DNA of 64,000 bases from Oligoflexia bacterium. GTDB lineage: Bacteria > Bdellovibrionota > UBA1018. Shown piece by piece: positions 58,961-64,000 of this stretch. The stretch's first letter is position 1; every line of letters starts with the position of its first letter. The position numbers and the translations under genes are program-made. Where the stretch lies: NCBI GenBank assembly GCA_903935335.1, contig CAIZRG010000027.1, forward strand, positions 1 through 64,000. Reading direction: 5' to 3'. The notes under the pieces were generated by a model. The model was given only the letters and a program-made list of their open reading frames with translations. It was not told where the DNA came from and made no database searches.

Positions 58961-60088
58961 ATGGTGGCTACAGAAAAATTCAAAATCATTATCAGTGATT
59001 GTCACCTTTCGGCAGGTCGTTTTTTTGAAGGCCGACTCAATGCTCATGAGGACTTTTATTTTGATCAAGAACTCTCTGATCTTTTTGATTATTTTTCTAC
59101 AGGGATCTACGGAGACAGAACTGAGGGTCCGGTTGAAGTCGAGCTTTTTATCAATGGAGATTTTTTAGATTTTCTCAATGTTCCCTATCAAGGGGAATTT
59201 GAGGATGCAATTACAGAGGAACTTTCTTTATTTAAGCTGGATGCGATTTTGAAAGGTCATCCTAAAGTAATGGAGGCTCTTCGGAGGTTTGTTTCAAAGC
59301 CCAATAAAACAATCACCTATCTCTTAGGTAACCATGATGCAGATCTATTTTTTCCGAAAGTTCGTGAGAGAATTGTTCGTGAGTGGGATCCTCATGGTCA
59401 GTTTCCAAGTCAAAAAATTACTTTGATTGCTGATCGGGACCATGTTCGATTTGAGGGAGGGGTTGAGATTCATCATGGGAATCAATTTGAAGCAGTTCAT
59501 GTTTTGGATTTTGGAAAACCGATCTTAAAGAGTAATTTGGATCAACCTGTATTAAATATTCCTTGGGGTAGTTTTTATGTGTTAAAAATTATTAATCGAC
59601 TGAAATGGGAGAGAGAGTTTTTAGATAAAGTTCGTCCAGCCAAGGTTTTTGTTTTTTTCGGGTTGATTTTAGATCCATGGTTTACTCTTAAGTTTATCAG
59701 TCTTTCAGTTTACTATTTCTTAAAAACTCGATTTATTTATAGTCCAAAACGGCAATCGAGTTTCAAGGTCACTGCAGAAATCTTAAAACAGGAAACAGAC
59801 TTCCTTTTGGATTTAGAAAGGCAAGCGAGGCGTCATTTAGATCAAGATCCTGAGCTTAGGACATTAATTTTTGGGCATACTCATAAGCCTATGAACAAAG
59901 TGTATCCGGATGGAAAGCAATACATTAATACAGGAACATGGACCAAGATGATTAACTTGGACTGGAGGAGTATAGGTCAGCAGTTTTGCCTTACTTTTGC
60001 TATCATTCGAGTTTTTAAAGGTCAGTCCGAGTGTGAGCTGAGACATTGGGTGGGAGAGCACAGTCCTCATAAGTCGTTTCAAAATTAA
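58961..60088 (+). CDS. Calcineurin-like metallophosphoesterase
   Basis: A 375-residue cytosolic enzyme. The metal-binding motifs are in order: ISDCHLSAG (D-x-H), INGDFLDFL (GDxxD), YLLGNHDADLF (GNHD), EIHHGNQFEA (H) and LIFGHTHKPMN (GHxH). It is larger than LpxH (about 240 residues), having an insertion in the middle with hydrophobic stretches (FFGLILDPWFTLKFISLSVY). A UDP-diacylglucosamine-pyrophosphatase-like or other phosphodiesterase activity is possible; the substrate is unknown. Confidence 0.85.
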   Translation: MVATEKFKIIISDCHLSAGRFFEGRLNAHEDFYFDQELSDLFDYFSTGIYGDRTEGPVEVELFINGDFLDFLNVPYQGEFEDAITEELSLFKLDAILKGHPKVMEALRRFVSKPNKTITYLLGNHDADLFFPKVRERIVREWDPHGQFPSQKITLIADRDHVRFEGGVEIHHGNQFEAVHVLDFGKPILKSNLDQPVLNIPWGSFYVLKIINRLKWEREFLDKVRPAKVFVFFGLILDPWFTLKFISLSVYYFLKTRFIYSPKRQSSFKVTAEILKQETDFLLDLERQARRHLDQDPELRTLIFGHTHKPMNKVYPDGKQYINTGTWTKMINLDWRSIGQQFCLTFAIIRVFKGQSECELRHWVGEHSPHKSFQN

Positions 60089-60127
60089 ACAGAATTAGAA
60101 TTTTTTTGATTTTTTAAGTGGAACTAC

Positions 60128-60157
60128 TTGCATCTCACTATAGGCTAGATTTATAAG
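60128..60157 (+). promoter_or_regulatory. Promoter for sdhAB
   Basis: TTGCAT (60128-60133) and TATAAG (60152-60157), 18 bases apart, stand before sdhA. The expected transcript start is at about the ATG (60164), again giving a leaderless or nearly leaderless mRNA. Confidence 0.5.
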
Positions 60158-60163
60158 TGAGTT

Positions 60164-61987
60164 ATGGCAAAAGCACATCGTTTAATTGTTGTAGGTGGTG
60201 GATTAGCCGGATTGATGACCACAATTCGCGCTTGTGAGTCAGGAATGGATGTAGATCTATTCTCAGTAGTTCCGGTGAAACGTAGTCATTCTGTCTGTGC
60301 TCAAGGCGGGATCAATGGTGCAGTCAATACGAAGGGAGAAGGAGATTCTCCTTTGGAGCACTTTGATGATACCGTTTATGGGGGGGATTTTTTAGCGAAT
60401 CAGCCTCCAGTGAAAAAGATGTGTGAAATGGCTCCTGGGATTATTAATTTGATGGATCGATTAGGAGTCCCCTTTAGTCGAACTCCAGAGGGTTTGTTAG
60501 ATTTTCGCCGTTTTGGTGGGACTAAGCATCATCGAACCGCTTTTGCTGGAGCTTCTACAGGTCAACAGCTTCTTTACGCATTAGATGAGCAAGTCCGCCG
60601 CTATGAGGTTCAGGGTAAGGTCAGGAAGTTTGAAACTTGGGAGTATTTAGGTTTTGTACAAGACGCAGATGGGAACTGCCGAGGGATTGTTGCAACGAAT
60701 ATCGTGACGATGGAGATTCAGGTATTTCGGGGGTCAGCCGTAGCGCTGGGTACGGGTGGTCCCGGTATGGTATTTGGTAAGTCGACTAATTCATTGATTA
60801 ATACGGGTGCAGCAGCAGCATTGACTTATCTTCAGGGAGTGAAATATGCAAATCCTGAGTTTATTCAAGTACATCCAACCGCTATTCCTGGAGAAGATAA
60901 ACTTCGGTTGATGTCTGAGAGTGCCAGAGGAGAAGGTGCACGAGTTTGGGTTCCCCGAGATGGGAAGCCTTGGTATTTTCTGGAAGAGATGTATCCAGCT
61001 TATGGAAACTTAGTCCCACGAGATATTGCGACTCGGGCGATTCATAAAGTTGTTTACGATATGGGCTTAGGGGTGAATGGGCAGTCTGTCGTGTATTTGG
61101 ATCTTTCTCATATTCCAGCGGCGACCTTACGGATGAAGTTAGGTGCAATTTTGGATATTTATGAAAAATTTACGGGAGACGATCCTACTCAAGTGCCAAT
61201 GAAGGTATTTCCAGCTGTACACTATAGTATGGGAGGGCTTTGGGTGGATTATGATCAGATGACCAGTGTGCCTGGATTATTTGCAGTAGGAGAGGTGGAC
61301 TATTCGATTCATGGAGCAAATCGACTCGGGGCAAATTCTCTTCTTTCATGCATCTATGCAGGAATGATTGCAGGTCCAGCTATGGTGAAATGGTCAAAGG
61401 GCTTGAAAAATCATGAGGAGGATCTTTCCTCAACATCTTTTGATGACGCTTTGAAGCTTCATGAGCAGCGTGCTTCCTTCATTCAGAAAATGAACGGGCC
61501 TGAGAACCCTTTTCAGCTTTTAAAAGAGCTGGGTGAATGGATGAATCGAAATGTAACTGTGGTACGGTACAACTCTCGACTCCAAGAAACAGATGATAAA
61601 ATTCTTGAAATTCAAGAGCGCTGGTATCGAATTGGGATTCAGGATCGGGGTACATGGGCTAATCAGTCTGTGCATTTTGTGAGACAGCTTTACTCTATGA
61701 TTCATTTAGCTCGTCCGATCACCCTTGGGGCATTGAAGCGAAATGAAAGTAGAGGGGCTCACTATAAGCCTGATTTTCCGGAGCGTGACGATGTCCAGTT
61801 TATGAAGACTACGATTGCAACGTATCAGTCACCTAAAAACACGAATTTATCATCTCCGTTTGGAGTGGCAACAGACCAGGGAGCTCCACAGTTCAGCTAT
61901 GACCCGATTGATGTCTCGCTGATTAAGCCTCGCCCCAGGAAGTATGACACGGATAAGGCCTCAGGAGGAGCATCTTCACAGAAGTGA
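60164..61987 (+). CDS. sdhA: Succinate dehydrogenase/fumarate reductase flavoprotein subunit
   Basis: A 607-residue FAD protein of respiratory complex II. LIVVGGGLAGLMTTIRA binds FAD; RSHSVCAQGGINGAVNTKGE holds the His that carries covalent FAD. FIQVHPTAIPG and SESARGEGARVWV line the active site, and YSIHGANRLGANSLLSCIYA is also typical. Sequence features place it in the Bacillus/epsilon/delta-proteobacterial type rather than the E. coli type. No cytochrome b (sdhC) gene stands in front, where this type usually has it. It is followed by sdhB after 46 bases. Confidence 0.95.
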   Translation: MAKAHRLIVVGGGLAGLMTTIRACESGMDVDLFSVVPVKRSHSVCAQGGINGAVNTKGEGDSPLEHFDDTVYGGDFLANQPPVKKMCEMAPGIINLMDRLGVPFSRTPEGLLDFRRFGGTKHHRTAFAGASTGQQLLYALDEQVRRYEVQGKVRKFETWEYLGFVQDADGNCRGIVATNIVTMEIQVFRGSAVALGTGGPGMVFGKSTNSLINTGAAAALTYLQGVKYANPEFIQVHPTAIPGEDKLRLMSESARGEGARVWVPRDGKPWYFLEEMYPAYGNLVPRDIATRAIHKVVYDMGLGVNGQSVVYLDLSHIPAATLRMKLGAILDIYEKFTGDDPTQVPMKVFPAVHYSMGGLWVDYDQMTSVPGLFAVGEVDYSIHGANRLGANSLLSCIYAGMIAGPAMVKWSKGLKNHEEDLSSTSFDDALKLHEQRASFIQKMNGPENPFQLLKELGEWMNRNVTVVRYNSRLQETDDKILEIQERWYRIGIQDRGTWANQSVHFVRQLYSMIHLARPITLGALKRNESRGAHYKPDFPERDDVQFMKTTIATYQSPKNTNLSSPFGVATDQGAPQFSYDPIDVSLIKPRPRKYDTDKASGGASSQK

Positions 61988-62033
61988 CAGAACTGGCACA
62001 AATTGCAAGTGATGGAAGAAGGATAGAAAGATC

Positions 62034-62795
62034 ATGGAAAAATCAAATCAAGTCGAAAAATTTGTTGAAGTCCAAATCAAAAGGCAGGAAAAAGAGGGAG
62101 CTCCGATCTACTGGGAAACTTTTCAGATCAAATGGCGTCCAAATCTGAACGTGATTGCCTTATTACAGGATCTTCAGTCAAGTCCTGTAACTGCTGAGGG
62201 TAAAACCACAACTCCTCCTGCTTGGGAGGCAGCGTGTTTAGAAGAGGTTTGTGGGACCTGTTCGATGATTATTAATGGCAAACCTAGGCAAGCCTGTTCT
62301 GCACTGGTGGATAAGCTCGAACAGCCGATTCGTTTGGAGCCTTTTTCGAAGTTTCCAATTGTTCGGGATTTAATGACGGATCGTTCGCGGATGTTTGAGC
62401 ACCTCAAACAGGTCAAGGCATGGATTGATATTGATGGAACGCATGAGTTAGGGTCAGGTCCCAGGTATTCTCAGACTTTAGCTTTATCTCGGTATAAGAT
62501 GTCTGAGTGTATGACTTGTGGCTGTTGTTTAGAGGCCTGCCCACAGTATGGTCCACAGTCTCCCTTTGTGGGTCCTCAAGCAATTAATCAGCTTAGATTG
62601 TTTAATTCTCATCCTTCTGGATCGATGAATTCTGAAGAACGTCTCGATCGGGTGATGGGAGTAGGAGGGATTACGGATTGTGGAGATGCTCAAAACTGTG
62701 TGAAGGTTTGTCCAAAGAATATCCCGCTGACAGAATCCATTGCTGATGTGAGTGGACAAACAACGCGGTATGCTTTTAAAAAGCTCTTTTCGTGA
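62034..62795 (+). CDS. sdhB: Succinate dehydrogenase/fumarate reductase iron-sulfur subunit
   Basis: A 253-residue subunit. The [2Fe-2S] site is in CLEEVCGTCSMIINGKPRQA; the ferredoxin-like part has CMTCGCCLEACPQYGP and CGDAQNCVKVCPKNIPL for the [4Fe-4S] and [3Fe-4S] clusters. It carries electrons from SdhA to a membrane cytochrome b not found here. AAAGATC precedes the ATG; a weak ribosome site. The AACCTTTCG element follows the stop. Confidence 0.95.
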   Translation: MEKSNQVEKFVEVQIKRQEKEGAPIYWETFQIKWRPNLNVIALLQDLQSSPVTAEGKTTTPPAWEAACLEEVCGTCSMIINGKPRQACSALVDKLEQPIRLEPFSKFPIVRDLMTDRSRMFEHLKQVKAWIDIDGTHELGSGPRYSQTLALSRYKMSECMTCGCCLEACPQYGPQSPFVGPQAINQLRLFNSHPSGSMNSEERLDRVMGVGGITDCGDAQNCVKVCPKNIPLTESIADVSGQTTRYAFKKLFS

Positions 62796-62816
62796 CAAGC
62801 TAGAGATATTCAGATG

Positions 62817-62896
62817 AACCTTTCGTAGTCAGTGCTCAAGAAAATCTTTTTTGATGTGAAAATTTGGATTTCGATCTAAAAATATTTTCTTGAGCA
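62817..62896 (+). repeat. AACCTTTCG element with hairpin, copy 2
   Basis: AACCTTTCGTAGTCAGTGCT at 62817 (continuing CAAGA to 62841) matches the element at 42623 with few changes. It runs into a perfect 13-base inverted repeat TGCTCAAGAAAAT (62833-62845) and ATTTTCTTGAGCA (62884-62896) with a 38-base loop. It may be the sdhAB terminator or an unannotated structured RNA. Confidence 0.6.
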
Positions 62897-62971
62897 GTCT
62901 GCAGTTATAGCTTGAGTAAATAGTAAAATTCCTTAAGTGATCTGAAGCAAAGAGAGAAAAAGAGAAAGGTC

Positions 62972-64000
62972 ATGAGCAACTCAAACTGTCAACATATCAG
63001 ACCAAAGGATTTTGAATTTAAAGCTGGGCTGAGTCACTGCAGTTCACATCCATCCAGCGTCTTATCTCAAGTTTCTGAAGATCTCAGTTTTATTTATACT
63101 TGCCCTATGCATCCGCAGGTTAGGCAGATAGGCCTAGGGGATTGTTCTATTTGTGGAATGGCGCTGGAACCCTTAGAAGTCTCATTGTTGGAAAAAACTC
63201 ATCCAGAATTGCTCGATCTGTTAAAAAGGTTGAAGATAGCTACATTATTTTCAATTCCACTTTTGATGATTTCGATGTCCGAAATGGTCCCAAATCTTTC
63301 TATTTTGAATTGGATTTCTATTCATACATTGGGTTGGATTCAGTTTGTTTTTGCCACTCCTGTCGTGTTTTGGGCAGGTTGTCCGCTCTTCCAAAAAGGA
63401 ATAAGATCAGGAGTTCAAAAGAAGCTGAACATGTTTACCCTCGTCTCTTTAGGGGTGAGTGTTGCCTATGTCTATAGCTTTGTTACTTTAATTTTTTCAG
63501 AATTTATTCTTGAATTCATGGCCAAGCCTTCAGAAGTGTATGGGGTGTACTTTGAATCTGCTGCTGTCATTACCACCTTAGTTCTTTTAGGACAATTTAT
63601 AGAGTTAAGAGTTAGAGGTCAAACTACTCAGGCAATTCGTTCTTTGCTAGAATTAGCTCCTAAAACAGCTCGAATTGTTCGTTCCGATGATTCCGAGGAA
63701 GATGTCCCTGTGGAGACACTTCAAGTGAAAGATCGGATTCGTATACGACCAGGAGAAAAGATTCCTGTAGATGGGGTATTGACTGAGGGTAAAGCAGTAA
63801 TGAATGAATCGATGATCACGGGTGAATCGATTCCTGTCCAAAAAAATATTGGTGATTTTTTGATCGCAGGAACCGTGAATGAGATGAGTTCCTTTGTGAT
63901 GGAAGCTCAAAAATTGGGTTCTGAAACCTTATTAGCTCAGATGGTGAGAATGGTGAGCGAGGCTCAACGCTCGCGAGCAACTATTCAAAAGCTAGCTGAT
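62972..64000 (+). CDS. Copper-type P1B ATPase, N-terminal part (runs off right edge)
   Basis: 343 residues of an open frame without a stop. The ATG 62972 has AAGG nearby. A His/Cys-rich start is followed by YTCPMHPQVRQIGLGDC and SICGMALEP (about 42-65), the heavy-metal-binding domain of CopA/CopB-like pumps. About four membrane segments follow (IATLFSIPLLMISM, WIQFVFATPVVFWAG, VSLGVSVAYVYSFVTLIF, AAVITTLVLLGQFIELR). The actuator domain holds IRPGEKIPVDGVLTEGKAVM and the TGES motif (about 283). The CPC ion site, DKTG phosphorylation motif and ATP-binding domain lie beyond the window. It is probably copper or silver export. Confidence 0.92.
   Translation, partial: MSNSNCQHIRPKDFEFKAGLSHCSSHPSSVLSQVSEDLSFIYTCPMHPQVRQIGLGDCSICGMALEPLEVSLLEKTHPELLDLLKRLKIATLFSIPLLMISMSEMVPNLSILNWISIHTLGWIQFVFATPVVFWAGCPLFQKGIRSGVQKKLNMFTLVSLGVSVAYVYSFVTLIFSEFILEFMAKPSEVYGVYFESAAVITTLVLLGQFIELRVRGQTTQAIRSLLELAPKTARIVRSDDSEEDVPVETLQVKDRIRIRPGEKIPVDGVLTEGKAVMNESMITGESIPVQKNIGDFLIAGTVNEMSSFVMEAQKLGSETLLAQMVRMVSEAQRSRATIQKLAD

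Noticed and set aside
1-64000. tRNA, rRNA, transposase or prophage genes
   Set aside because: Intergenic gaps are short and I saw no cloverleaf, rRNA motif, terminal inverted repeats or phage proteins; a tRNAscan run would settle it.

Overview
This window is a gene-dense, low-GC (about 40% by eye) chromosomal segment from a Gram-negative bacterium. Heptose/LPS genes, a Rod complex, lipoproteins and Tad-type secreted proteins show an outer membrane. SdhA/SdhB are of the Bacillus/epsilon/delta type. A fused FHA-GGDEF protein, an endonuclease-type MutL and the general gene set best fit a Deltaproteobacteria/Bdellovibrionota-like lineage; that placement is inference. Secreted F-box-like LRR proteins and a secreted ankyrin protein suggest contact with a eukaryotic host such as a protist.

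Layout. 1-3.7 kb: comEC (cut by the left edge), a membrane-anchored J-domain protein, an XRE regulator and comM/yifB. 3.8-8.3 kb: accessory block with a lone AbiEii-type nucleotidyltransferase, two tandem secreted F-box-like/LRR proteins and an HD phosphohydrolase. 8.6-15 kb: two related secreted proteins, rimI, a lytic transglycosylase, cmk, a heptosyltransferase and rfaE1. 15-19.7 kb (minus): ilvE, ppsR, miaA, mutL. Between mutL and the divergent FHA-GGDEF gene lie twelve perfect TTCAAG units. 21-22.6 kb: an AT-rich island with a secreted ankyrin protein whose tail may be a nuclease. 22.7-30.2 kb: pgi, an isovaleryl-CoA-dehydrogenase-like gene, a GH42-like protein with an unknown partner, rlmN and a YhcC-like radical SAM gene. 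30.3-35.4 kb: a coiled-coil lipoprotein and mreC-mreD-mrdA-rodA. 35.6-42.1 kb: a SurA_N/PpiD-like chaperone, an alpha/beta hydrolase, a DUF2079 membrane protein and uvrA, with a G9 tract upstream of uvrA. 42.3-52.2 kb: small secreted proteins, a 965-residue Cys-rich membrane protein, ahcY, a redoxin, a second HD protein, a histone-H1-like protein and a TadG-like protein. 52.3-58.8 kb: lipA, 2-oxoacid dehydrogenase E2, lpd, lipB, folE, mrp and a ferredoxin. 59-64 kb: a metallophosphoesterase, sdhA, sdhB and the N-terminal part of a copper-type P1B ATPase cut by the right edge.

How the genes work together. lipA, E2, lpd and lipB make and use lipoate in one operon whose E1 lies elsewhere. mreC/mreD/mrdA/rodA form the elongation machinery. 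cmk, the heptosyltransferase and rfaE1 share a tightly overlapping operon. comEC and comM point to natural DNA uptake. mutL and uvrA, two repair genes, both have length-variable simple repeats in their divergent upstream regions. I saw no tRNA, rRNA, CRISPR array, transposase or phage gene. Two genes run off the window edges: comEC on the left and the P-type ATPase on the right.
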